Of a stretch of DNA of 64,000 nucleotides, positions 49,854 to 58,085 are shown one piece after another. This DNA comes from Actinomycetospora sp. NBRC 106378 (GTDB taxonomy: Bacteria > Actinomycetota > Actinomycetes > Mycobacteriales > Pseudonocardiaceae). The position numbers were made by a program, and so were the translations under genes. The stretch covers positions 496,001 to 560,000 of the forward strand of contig NZ_BSTT01000003.1 of assembly GCF_030269685.1 (NCBI RefSeq). The letters run 5' to 3'. The notes beneath the pieces were generated by a model. It was not told the origin of the DNA and did no database searches. It saw only the letters and a program-made list of their open reading frames with translations. The first letter of the stretch is position 1; each line of letters begins with the position of its first letter.

Positions 49854-50216
49854 ATGACCACGGCACTGTCCGAGCTCACGGTCGGCGAGGTGGCCCTCGA
49901 GGCCGGCGTGGCGCCCTCGGCCGTCCGGTTCTACGAACGCCACGGCCTCGTCACGGCGGTCCGCACCTCGGGCAACCAGCGTCGGTTCGCCGCGTCGGCG
50001 CCGTGTCTGATCAAGGTCGCCAAGGTGGCCCAGCGCGTGGGGCTCTCGGTGCGCGAGATCGCCGACCTCTTCGCCGCGCTGCCCGCCGACCCCGCCCGCG
50101 ACGACTGGGCGTGGGTCTCCCGGACCCTCGTGGACCAGGCGCAGGCGCGGGTCGACACCCTTCGCGCGACCCTCGACGACCTCGACTCCGACACCAAGCT
50201 CTGCGACCTCGCCTAG
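49854..50216 (+). CDS. MerR-family regulator (SoxR-like, no iron-sulfur cluster motif)
   Basis: A 120-residue MerR protein. The winged helix begins LTVGEVALEAGVAPSAVRFY, then ERHGLVTAVRTSGNQRRFA, as in SoxR, followed by a dimerisation helix VSRTLVDQAQARVDTLRATL. SoxR's C-terminal cluster of four Cys is absent; only two isolated cysteines (PCLIK and LCDLA) exist. It therefore probably senses a redox or electrophilic ligand by other means. It faces the FMN-reductase/exporter operon across a shared operator. Confidence 0.88.
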   Translation: MTTALSELTVGEVALEAGVAPSAVRFYERHGLVTAVRTSGNQRRFAASAPCLIKVAKVAQRVGLSVREIADLFAALPADPARDDWAWVSRTLVDQAQARVDTLRATLDDLDSDTKLCDLA

Positions 50217-50227
50217 GGTCGCGCACC

Positions 50228-50743
50228 ATGCCGGCGCTCACCGCGGAGGACTCGGTCCTGCTCGTCGTCGACCTGCAGGAGCGGCTGATGCCCGCGATCT
50301 CGGGGGCGCCCGAGGTGCTGCGCAACGCCGGGCGGCTGGTCCGGGCGGCGTCCCGGTTGGCCGTGCCCGTCACGACGACCGAACAGGACCCGTCGAAGCT
50401 CGGGCCCACGGTCGCCGAGATCGCGGAACTCCTGCCCGCACCTGCCGTCGGGAAGTCGACGTTCGCGGCGGCGCTGGAGCTGCCGCGGGCGCGGGCCGTG
50501 GTGTGCGGATGCGAGGCGCACGTGTGCGTGCTGCAGACCGTGCTCGCCCTGCGCGCGAACGGATCCGAGGTCGCCGTGGTGGCCGACGCCGTCGGCAGCC
50601 GGGCGCCGGAGAACCGCGACGCCGCGATCGCGCGGATGCGCGACCACGGCGTCGACGTGGTCACCACCGAGATGGTGGTCTTCGAATGGCTCGGCGCGAG
50701 CACGAACCCCGCGTTCCGGGAGGTCCAGGGCCTGATCAAGTAG
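50228..50743 (+). CDS. Isochorismatase-family hydrolase
   Basis: A 171-residue cysteine hydrolase: DSVLLVVDLQERLMPAISG (catalytic Asp), KSTFAAALE (Lys) and VVCGCEAHVCVLQTVLALRA (nucleophile Cys in EAHVCV). This is the YcaC/isochorismatase-like group, with unknown natural substrate. The ATG lies 8 nt after a -10-like TAGGGT (50214-50219), which overlaps the MerR stop codon, so an own leaderless transcript is possible. Confidence 0.9.
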   Translation: MPALTAEDSVLLVVDLQERLMPAISGAPEVLRNAGRLVRAASRLAVPVTTTEQDPSKLGPTVAEIAELLPAPAVGKSTFAAALELPRARAVVCGCEAHVCVLQTVLALRANGSEVAVVADAVGSRAPENRDAAIARMRDHGVDVVTTEMVVFEWLGASTNPAFREVQGLIK

Positions 50744-50783
50744 TGGCGCCGTCGGCGACACGCGGCGACACTCACCGAGCACG

Positions 50784-51938
50784 TCAGCGCAGCGCGTCCG
50801 GGTAGGGCAGGAACTGGAGTCCGCCGTCGGTGGTGGATCCGGTGATCACGGTCCCGCCGGTGGTGGGGTCGACGGCGACACTGTTGGGCTGGCGCACCGT
50901 CGGGATCGCCACCCGGTGCGAGACCTGGGTTCCCGAGAGGGTGAGCCCGAGCAGTTCGTTGCTGCCGGTGAGCGTGACCCACAGCGTGTGGCGTGCGGTG
51001 TCGTAGGCGTCGCCGTAGGGCTTGGAGCCCGCGCCGGTGGGGATGGTCGCCACCTGGCGGGGCCCGTCGGGCGTCGCCTCGAAGCCCAGGACGGCGTCGC
51101 CGTTGGTGTCGTTGACCCAGAACAGGTCGTCGTCGCCGGCCACGGTGTGGGTGGGTCCGGCGCCGCAGTCGGCGGTGCCGACGACGTCGCCGGTCGCGGT
51201 GTACTCCGTGATCTGTCGACCCCGCACGCCCACTCCGACCGCGTAGCGGCCGTCGGCGGTCGCGGCGCCCCCGCCGGGTTGCAGCGGGGTCGGCACGGTG
51301 CGGACGACCCTGCGGTCGCGGATGATCGAGAAGGAGTTGCCGAACTCGTTGGCCACGAAGATCGTGCCGTCCCCGACCGCGAAGGCCTCGTGCGGCGCCG
51401 GTCCGGTCGTGGGCACCGTGTACTCGATCTGCCCGCCGGGTAGATCGATCACCGACAGGGTGCCGTCCTTCTCCCCGGCCGAGAGCGCCGGGCCGTCCGG
51501 GCCGTCCAGGGTCAGGTGCCGCCCCTCGCTCCGCAGGGGGATGAACCTCGGAGTCGCGGTGATCGGGGCCGAGCCGCCGGGGCCGAGTGCCAGGATGTCG
51601 AGTCCGTCGGGGTTGCGGACGTTGACCGCCACCGTGCCCGCCGCCGTCACCGCGATCCCCTCCGGCGCTCCTGCCAGCGGGACGAGCGTGCCCGGCAACG
51701 CGGCCTGCGCGGGCGGGGACACCGCCGGCTCCGGCGCCTCGGCCAGGGGGGTCGGAGCCGGCTCGGCCGTGGGCGCGGACGGGGGCGCCGACGTGGGTGT
51801 GGAGGAGGCACCCGACGAGCCGCAGCCGGCGAGCAGACCGGAGGTGACCACGAGCGCTGCCACGGCCACACCCACCCTCCGCCGTCGACCGCCCGTTCCC
51901 GAGGTGCAGGAGGGGGGACGATCCCGGGTGATGGCCAT
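50784..51938 (-). CDS. Secreted YncE-like beta-propeller lipoprotein
   Basis: A 384-residue lipoprotein. Signal peptide with lipobox GLLAGCGSSG (Cys about 39), a Pro/Ala/Thr linker (residues 45-80), then a propeller with blades such as GAPEGIAVTAAGTVAVNVRN, GDGTIFVANEFGNSFSII, DDLFWVNDTNGDAVLGFE and QPNSVAVDPTTGGTV. Probably a seven-bladed YVTN/YncE-type surface protein without enzymatic motifs. It is divergent from the Dmm-like operon. Confidence 0.75.
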   Translation of the reverse strand: MAITRDRPPSCTSGTGGRRRRVGVAVAALVVTSGLLAGCGSSGASSTPTSAPPSAPTAEPAPTPLAEAPEPAVSPPAQAALPGTLVPLAGAPEGIAVTAAGTVAVNVRNPDGLDILALGPGGSAPITATPRFIPLRSEGRHLTLDGPDGPALSAGEKDGTLSVIDLPGGQIEYTVPTTGPAPHEAFAVGDGTIFVANEFGNSFSIIRDRRVVRTVPTPLQPGGGAATADGRYAVGVGVRGRQITEYTATGDVVGTADCGAGPTHTVAGDDDLFWVNDTNGDAVLGFEATPDGPRQVATIPTGAGSKPYGDAYDTARHTLWVTLTGSNELLGLTLSGTQVSHRVAIPTVRQPNSVAVDPTTGGTVITGSTTDGGLQFLPYPDALR

Positions 51939-52076
51939 GGTCCGCGTTCGGCGCGGACGGCGCCGGGGTTTGCCGTCGGCTGCGCCGACGTCGGCCGAGT
52001 GCGGCCCGGTCGCCTGCCCTCGAGGTGCTGCCGGTGCGCCGACGCGGGTTCACCTGCGATGCGTACGGTGCCGGGC

Positions 52077-52418
52077 GTGGACCCGGCACCGTGCCTCGTG
52101 CTCGACGCCGCCACGGTGCGCGTCGACGACGTCGGCCCGGCCCTCGCCCGGCTGACGACGGGTTGGCGGCTGCGGATCGTCGGCCCCCAGCGAGAGGTCC
52201 TGCTCCTGCGCGCGGCGGCGCTGGCCCACGGGGCGCTCGACGCCGAGATCACCGTCGAGGTCGTCGACCGCGACGCCCGCACCGTCTTCTGCGCCCACTG
52301 CCACCACCTCTTCCCGACGTCGGGTGGGTCGGTGCGGTGCCCGGGCTGCGGTCTCGCGCTCCGGGTCGCCGACCACGTGTCCCGCCGGCACGGCGCGTAC
52401 CTCGGTGAGCCCGCGTGA
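52077..52418 (+). CDS. DmmA-like zinc-ribbon subunit of an amine monooxygenase/N-demethylase
   Basis: A 113-residue protein. The C-terminal domain CAHCHHLFPTSGGSVRCPGC, followed by ADHVSRRHGAYLGEPA, matches the DmmA C-terminal domain that accompanies dimethylamine monooxygenase/HODM operons. The GTG lies 7 nt after a -10-like TACGGT (52064-52069). Its stop codon overlaps the reductase start by 4 nt. Confidence 0.75.
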   Translation: MDPAPCLVLDAATVRVDDVGPALARLTTGWRLRIVGPQREVLLLRAAALAHGALDAEITVEVVDRDARTVFCAHCHHLFPTSGGSVRCPGCGLALRVADHVSRRHGAYLGEPA

Positions 52419-53293
52419 TCCTGCAGGTCACGGCGGTACGGACCCCCTCCCCCGGTCTCCGCGCGCTCACCCTCGTCGGGGACGACCTGCCGTCGTACCC
52501 GCCGGGTGCGCACCTGCCGGTGGAGTGGGCGCCGGGCCGGGTCAACCCGTACTCGCTGACCGGGCTCGGGATCGCCCCGGAGACCTACGAGATCACCGTG
52601 GCGCGGCGCTCCGGCGGATCGGCGCGGCTGCACGGGCTGGAGGTCGGCGACCCGGTGCACGCCCGCTCGCCGCGCTCGGGGTTCCCGCCGGTCGAGACCG
52701 CGGCGCACCACGTCCTCGTCGCGGGCGGCGTCGGCGTGACGCCGCTGCTCGGCCACGCCCGCTGGCACGCGTTCTGGGGGCACTCCTTCGAGGTCCTCGC
52801 GGTCGGCGCGCCCCACCTCGGCACGCTCCGCGAACTGGGTCCGCTCACCGTGGCGCGCGACCGGCGGGAGCTGGCGGACCTGCTGCGACCCGTCGTCGGG
52901 AACGCGCCGTGGAACAGCCACGTGTACACCTGTGGCCCGCCGGGGCTGATCGCCGCCGTGGCGGCGGCGGCGCGGGCCGCGCACTGGGTCGACGCGCGGA
53001 TCCACGCCGAGCCGTTCGTGCACGAGCCCGCAGGAGCACCGTTCGAGGTGCTGCTGCGCCGTTCCCGACGGCGGGTCCGGGTCGCGGCCGATGAGTCCCT
53101 GCTGGACGCGGTGGACCGGATCGGGCTCCCGGCGCCGCGGCTGTGCCGACAGGGCGTGTGCGGGGAGTGCCTGACGACGCTCCTCGCCGGGACCGCCGAG
53201 CACCACGATCACGTCGACGCGGCCGAGCACGGGCGCATCGCGCCGTGCGTGTCGCGCGCGGCGCCCGGGGAGACGCTGGAGCTGGACCTGTGA
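52415..53293 (+). CDS. Class IA oxygenase reductase (DmmB/VanB-like)
   Basis: A 292-residue flavin/2Fe-2S reductase. The flavin domain carries NPYSLTGLGIAPETYEI, the pyridine-nucleotide domain AGGVGVTPLLGHAR and CGPPGLI, and the C-terminal plant-type ferredoxin domain CRQGVCGECLTTLL with the fourth Cys in IAPCVS. It passes electrons from NAD(P)H to the heme oxygenase subunit downstream. GTG start, 4-nt overlaps with both neighbours. Confidence 0.9.
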   Translation: MILQVTAVRTPSPGLRALTLVGDDLPSYPPGAHLPVEWAPGRVNPYSLTGLGIAPETYEITVARRSGGSARLHGLEVGDPVHARSPRSGFPPVETAAHHVLVAGGVGVTPLLGHARWHAFWGHSFEVLAVGAPHLGTLRELGPLTVARDRRELADLLRPVVGNAPWNSHVYTCGPPGLIAAVAAAARAAHWVDARIHAEPFVHEPAGAPFEVLLRRSRRRVRVAADESLLDAVDRIGLPAPRLCRQGVCGECLTTLLAGTAEHHDHVDAAEHGRIAPCVSRAAPGETLELDL

Positions 53294-54222
53294 CCGAGGT
53301 GGGCGGAGCGACGGGGGAAGGCGCCTATCCCTTCCCGCTCGCGCGCGACACCTACCGGATCAGCGCGAACGTGGAGCCCGCATCGGCGCCGATGCTGCAC
53401 GTCGGCGCGGACCACGCCGACGTGCTGGCGCTGCGGTCGCGGATCCTCGACGCCGAGCCCCGGCGCTTCGTCGCGGCCCCGCACGCGGCGGCGGCGTCGT
53501 GGGACGCGCTCGTGTGGCTGCTCGACCGGACGGCGCGGGAACAGGACGGGGTGTCCCTGGAGCGCGACGGGCTCCGGTACCGGTGGACCGATCCGCGGCG
53601 TGGTGTCGAGCAGGAGTTCGTGTTCGGGGACGCCTCGACCCTGCCCGAGCACCCGCTGACGTTCGCGGGACGACAGGTCGAGGAGGACGTCGTCGTGCTC
53701 GGCGCCCGCGACGACCGCCTGTGGCTCGATGCCGGCATGGTGGTGTTCGCGTCGGTGTGGTCGCTCGCGTTCGACCACGGGATGAGCTTCGCGGAGCTGC
53801 ACGGACCGGTGCCCTCGCCGGAGGTGTTCGCGCGGGCGGAGCGGTTCCTGCTCCGGATGCAGCCCGGGGACGCGTACCGCCGGCTGAACTGGGGCCTGCA
53901 GCTCGACGACCGGCCGGACCTCTCGCTCGACGCCCACCCCGCGTGGGGGCCGCGGCGTGCGCGGCTGGAGGTCCACGACGTCGGGTCCGAGGTGCACCTC
54001 CGCACGGAGGTCCAGCACCTGGTGCGGCTGCCGATGTCCGGTGCCGTGCTCTTCCTCATCGGCGTGCGGCTGCTGCCGTTGGCGGAGGTCGCGACGGTGC
54101 CGGCCTGGTCGGCGCGGCTGGTGTCGGTGCTCGACACGCTGCCGGAGGAGGTTCGCTCGTACAAGGATCTCGGGGTGCTCGGCTCGATGGCGGCGGACTG
54201 GCTGCGACGATCATCGGCATGA
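53290..54222 (+). CDS. Heme-dependent oxidative N-demethylase alpha subunit-like (DUF3445)
   Basis: A 310-residue HODM/DUF3445 protein: MLHVGADHADVLALRSRIL, SWDALVWLLDRTAREQDG, WLDAGMVVFASVWSLAFDHG and RLNWGLQLDDRPDLSLDAHP. In HODM this subunit is a PAS-fold heme oxygenase that demethylates dimethylamine. With the DmmA-like and reductase genes before it the module is clear. No GcvT-like tetrahydrofolate delta subunit follows, so the fate of the released C1 unit differs or the substrate differs. Confidence 0.82.
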   Translation: MTEVGGATGEGAYPFPLARDTYRISANVEPASAPMLHVGADHADVLALRSRILDAEPRRFVAAPHAAAASWDALVWLLDRTAREQDGVSLERDGLRYRWTDPRRGVEQEFVFGDASTLPEHPLTFAGRQVEEDVVVLGARDDRLWLDAGMVVFASVWSLAFDHGMSFAELHGPVPSPEVFARAERFLLRMQPGDAYRRLNWGLQLDDRPDLSLDAHPAWGPRRARLEVHDVGSEVHLRTEVQHLVRLPMSGAVLFLIGVRLLPLAEVATVPAWSARLVSVLDTLPEEVRSYKDLGVLGSMAADWLRRSSA

Positions 54223-55037
54223 CCACACGACCCACGGCGTTCTTCCGGGCCGACGGCGAGCACCTGGTGCCGCTGCCGCGGGCGACGAGCGGGTGGGGCG
54301 GTTCCGACGGGCCGGGCCAGCTGCGCGGGACCGCGGTGAGCGGGCTGCTGGCGCGCGGCGCCGAGCGGGCAGCGGCGCGGCTGGACGGTGCCGACCGCTT
54401 CCGGCCGGTGCGCTGGACCGTCGACCTGTTCCGGCCGGGCGCGATGGTGCCGGGCACGGTGGAGGCGACGGTCGTCCGGGGCGGGCGGCGGCTGCGGCTG
54501 GTCGACGTGACGCTGGTGCAGGCGTCGGGGACCGTCGCCCGCGGGTCGTTGCTGTTGCTGGCCACGGGTGGACCGACGAGCGGGACGACGTGGACGGCGC
54601 CGCTGCCGGCGGTGCCCGGGGCGCCGCCCGCCGAGCTGGTCCCGGACCCGGAGGAGCCGACGCTCTACCGCAGCGACGGCGACTGGACCGACGACCGCCG
54701 CCAGGAGAACGCGCACCGCAAGGCGACCTGGTTCCCCGCCGCGCCGATCGTCGAGGGCGAGGAACCGAGCGGCCTCGCCCACCTCGCGGCGATCGCGGAC
54801 GCGGCCAACCTGACCTCGAGCTGGGGCACCCTCGGGGTGGAGTACATCAACGCGGACCTGACGCTGGCGATCGCGCGCGTGCCCGCCGCCGGCGACGGGG
54901 TCGGGGTGTTCGCGGAGTCGCGCGTCGAGTCCGACGGGATCGCCCTCGGCACGGTGACGATGTTCGACCGTCACGGCGCGCTCGGGACCGTGGCGATCGC
55001 GACGCTGGCGAACGGGGCGCAGGTCGTCACACCGTGA
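54219..55037 (+). CDS. Thioesterase-family (hotdog) protein
   Basis: A 272-residue protein resembling acyl-CoA thioesterases of the TesB-like/4HBT_3 type: RFRPVRWTVDLFRPGAMVPG, VEATVVRGGRRLRLVDVTLV, and a C-terminal hotdog half with LTSSWGTLGVEYINADLTLA. Its ATG overlaps the HODM-like stop codon by 4 nt, so it is translated with that operon. A thioesterase in an amine-demethylation operon is unexpected and hints at an acylated or fatty amine substrate (inference). Confidence 0.72.
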   Translation: MTTRPTAFFRADGEHLVPLPRATSGWGGSDGPGQLRGTAVSGLLARGAERAAARLDGADRFRPVRWTVDLFRPGAMVPGTVEATVVRGGRRLRLVDVTLVQASGTVARGSLLLLATGGPTSGTTWTAPLPAVPGAPPAELVPDPEEPTLYRSDGDWTDDRRQENAHRKATWFPAAPIVEGEEPSGLAHLAAIADAANLTSSWGTLGVEYINADLTLAIARVPAAGDGVGVFAESRVESDGIALGTVTMFDRHGALGTVAIATLANGAQVVTP

Positions 55038-55070
55038 TTGCTATTGACCCGATGGTCAGTAATATTGACC
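55038..55070 (+). promoter_or_regulatory. AT-rich promoter with TTGACC/GGTCA operator
   Basis: -35-like TTGCTA (55038-55043), 16-bp spacer, -10 TAATAT (55060-55065), predicted start about 7 nt on, at the ATG 55073. Inverted half-sites TGACC (55045-55049), GGTCA (55054-55058) and TGACC (55066-55070) overlap it. The stretch stands out as the most AT-rich of the region and is the likely target of the TetR encoded downstream. Confidence 0.6.
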
Positions 55071-55072
55071 GC

Positions 55073-55474
55073 ATGGCCAACAATGCTGCTCGCGTGGTTC
55101 CCGACCTCCGGGGCGTCTCGACGCTCGTCGCGGCCTACGTCGCGATCACGGTGGCGACGCTCGTCGTCCTGGCGGTGCTGAGTGGGGCGGCCCCGACCCT
55201 GGCCACGGGTGAGGCGTGGGGGCACGCGGTGATCGTCGGGGTGTTCGCGGTCGCGCTGCCGCTGCGTCTGCGGGCCGCGCGGCGGGGCGCGCGACGGGCG
55301 CTCACCGCTGTCGTCGTGATCGCGTCCGTTCTCGCCCTGGTCAACGTGGTCGAGGCGCTCCTGCCGGCGTTCCCGGGGTGGATGCGCGGGGAGATGGTCG
55401 TCGTCGCCGCGCTGATGGTGGGCGTCGGGGTCCTCGCGGGACGGGCCCGGGCACGGGGGACGCTGGGGGCATGA
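55073..55474 (+). CDS. Small multi-pass membrane protein co-encoded with TetR
   Basis: A 133-residue protein with four hydrophobic segments (ATLVVLAVLSGAAPT, HAVIVGVFAVALPLRL, ALTAVVVIASVLALVNVV, MVVVAALMVGVGVLAG). No domain recognised. It starts at the predicted transcription start, so it is probably leaderless; ATG 55052 upstream lies inside the promoter. Its stop codon overlaps the TetR start by 4 nt. Confidence 0.65.
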   Translation: MANNAARVVPDLRGVSTLVAAYVAITVATLVVLAVLSGAAPTLATGEAWGHAVIVGVFAVALPLRLRAARRGARRALTAVVVIASVLALVNVVEALLPAFPGWMRGEMVVVAALMVGVGVLAGRARARGTLGA

Positions 55475-56082
55475 CCGAACGCCCCCGGCGGCGGCTGAGC
55501 GAGGACCAGCGGCGGACCCAGATCCTCGAGGCGACCGTGGCGACGGTCGCCACCCTCGGCTACGACCAGGCATCGCTGGCGCGGATCGCCGAGCGGGCCG
55601 GCGTGTCGAAGGGCCTCGTGTCGCACTACTTCGGGACGCGGGAGGACCTCATGGCCGAGACGGCCACCGCCACCGTGCGGACCGTCCGCGAGGCCATCGG
55701 CGCGGCGCTGGACCTCACCGCCCCGGTACCGCAGGTGATCCGGGCCGCGATCCACCACGCGGCGCGCCTCCACCTCACCCACCGCGAGGCCCTGACGGCG
55801 CTCGCCCAGATCACCGGCAACCTGCGGTCCCCGGACGGTACGAGGCGCCTGAGCCTCGCGGACTACGAGGAGACCTACCGGGCCCAGGAGGCGCTGTTCC
55901 GCCGCGGCCAGGCGGAGGGGAGCCTGCGCGACCTCGATCCGCGCCTGATGGCGGTCACGTACCAGGGCGCGGTCGACGCCATGCTCGGGTACGCCGAGGC
56001 GCACCCCGACACGGACCTCGACCACTACGCCGACACCCTCGCCGACCTGCTCCTCGGCGGCATCGCGATCGGGTCGGGGTGA
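55471..56082 (+). CDS. TetR-family transcriptional regulator
   Basis: A 203-residue TetR protein. The HTH is RRTQILEATVATVATLGYDQ then IAERAGVSKGLVSHYFGTRE; the C-terminal domain resembles the BetI-like group. It is co-transcribed with a small membrane protein whose promoter carries TTGACC/GGTCA half-sites, so it likely controls itself and that protein. The inducer is unknown. Confidence 0.9.
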   Translation: MTERPRRRLSEDQRRTQILEATVATVATLGYDQASLARIAERAGVSKGLVSHYFGTREDLMAETATATVRTVREAIGAALDLTAPVPQVIRAAIHHAARLHLTHREALTALAQITGNLRSPDGTRRLSLADYEETYRAQEALFRRGQAEGSLRDLDPRLMAVTYQGAVDAMLGYAEAHPDTDLDHYADTLADLLLGGIAIGSG

Positions 56083-56085
56083 GAG

Positions 56086-56445
56086 TCAGGCGTAGAGGTC
56101 GTTGCCCCGGGAGAACTCGACGAAGGTGCACGGCTCGTCCCCGACGCTCCAGGCATCGTGGCCCGGCGGCAACAGCATCACGCTGTGCGGGCCGAACTCG
56201 TCCTCGGAGCCGTCGTCCATGACCACGTGCAGGGTGCCCGAGAGCACCAGCGCCACGTGCGGCAGCTCGCAGGAGCTGGTGCCGACGTCGGGCTTGAGGT
56301 CCGTGGACCACTTCGCACCGACACCGAACGTCACCTCGGTGACGCTGACGCCGTCCAACTCGACGGTCTTCTTGGAGATGGCGCCGTGGGTGTCGGCCGG
56401 GGCGGCCCCGAGGTCGCCCTTCTGCATGCCGGTGGTCGCGGTCAT
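56086..56445 (-). CDS. Cupin-domain protein
   Basis: A 119-residue single cupin. Motif 1 region is SSCELPHVALVLSGTLHVVM, motif 2 is FGPHSVMLLPPGHDAWSVGD, followed by CTFVEFSRGNDLYA. Metal ligands look reduced (His and Glu partly missing), so it may be a binding protein rather than an enzyme. GAGGAG precedes ATG 56445; ATG 56427 is an alternative. It is convergent with the TetR gene. Confidence 0.78.
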   Translation of the reverse strand: MTATTGMQKGDLGAAPADTHGAISKKTVELDGVSVTEVTFGVGAKWSTDLKPDVGTSSCELPHVALVLSGTLHVVMDDGSEDEFGPHSVMLLPPGHDAWSVGDEPCTFVEFSRGNDLYA

Positions 56446-56551
56446 CGCGCGGCTCCTCGTGGTGGAGACGGTGGATGCCGGGAAACTCTGCCCCGGATTC
56501 GCGCGTCTGCGACGACGGGTGTGACGCGCACCTCCCGACCGCGCCACGTCG

Positions 56552-56971
56552 TCAGCCAGCGCCCCCGCAGGCCGCGTCCTCACTCGAGGGTCCGAGCGGG
56601 TCGGTGGCGTCGACCGCGAGGACCCGACCGTCCGGTGCACGGAGCTCGCAGCTCAGGATCGTGCGCGGGTTCCGGTCGGCCGGGCCCGCGACCCGGGTCC
56701 AGACCCAGTTGCCGGCCCGACGGGGCACGGGCACCACGGCGGACGGATGCGCCGGGGTCAGCTCCACCGGCGTGGCGTCGACGCTGGGCCCGTTCAGACC
56801 GGACGGGCTCCGCTCACGGACGTCGAACCACACGGTCATCGGGGCCGGGGTCACCGCCGACACCGTCAGGGTCAGCGGCGGACCCGGATCGGTCACGGCG
56901 GCGCACCCGGAGAGCACGCAGGCGCCCGCTCCGCACATCGCGGCGAGTCTCGTCAGACACGTCCTGATCAC
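56552..56971 (-). CDS. Putative lipoprotein
   Basis: A 139-residue protein with a short signal peptide ending in lipobox ACVLSGCAAV (Cys about 22) and an immunoglobulin-like beta-rich body with TLTVSAVTPAPMTVWFDVRE. Two further Cys occur near the C-terminus (LSCEL and DAACGG). The GTG at 56971 follows AGGAG. No recognised domain. Divergent from the Rpf gene across a 318-nt region. Confidence 0.6.
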   Translation of the reverse strand: MIRTCLTRLAAMCGAGACVLSGCAAVTDPGPPLTLTVSAVTPAPMTVWFDVRERSPSGLNGPSVDATPVELTPAHPSAVVPVPRRAGNWVWTRVAGPADRNPRTILSCELRAPDGRVLAVDATDPLGPSSEDAACGGAG

Positions 56972-57925
<954 letters not shown>

Positions 57926-57955
57926 CCACGGCTCGCGGGGCCCGCGACTGGCACG

Positions 57956-58085
57956 TCAGGCACGCCGACGGGCCGCACGGCCTGCCTCATGTCGCACTCG
58001 CGAACGGAGCACCGCCTCCCACCGGCGCGAGACGCACGCCAGGCACGCCGACAGGCCACACGGCCTGCCTCACGGAGCACTCGCG
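57956..58085. repeat. Direct repeat pair of hairpin-forming 47-bp units between convergent genes
   Basis: Two near-identical units (57956-58002 and 58039-58085), each containing the hairpin arms AGGCACGCC and GGCCTGCCT around a 12-nt loop (GACGGGCCGCAC or GACAGGCCACAC) and ending in CACTCGCG. They lie between the ends of the Rpf and acetoacetyl-CoA synthetase genes; the second enters the last codons of the latter. A bidirectional terminator pair is the simplest reading. Confidence 0.6.

Noticed and set aside
49854-50216. Classical SoxR
   Set aside because: The winged helix is SoxR-like, but the four-cysteine iron-sulfur motif is missing.
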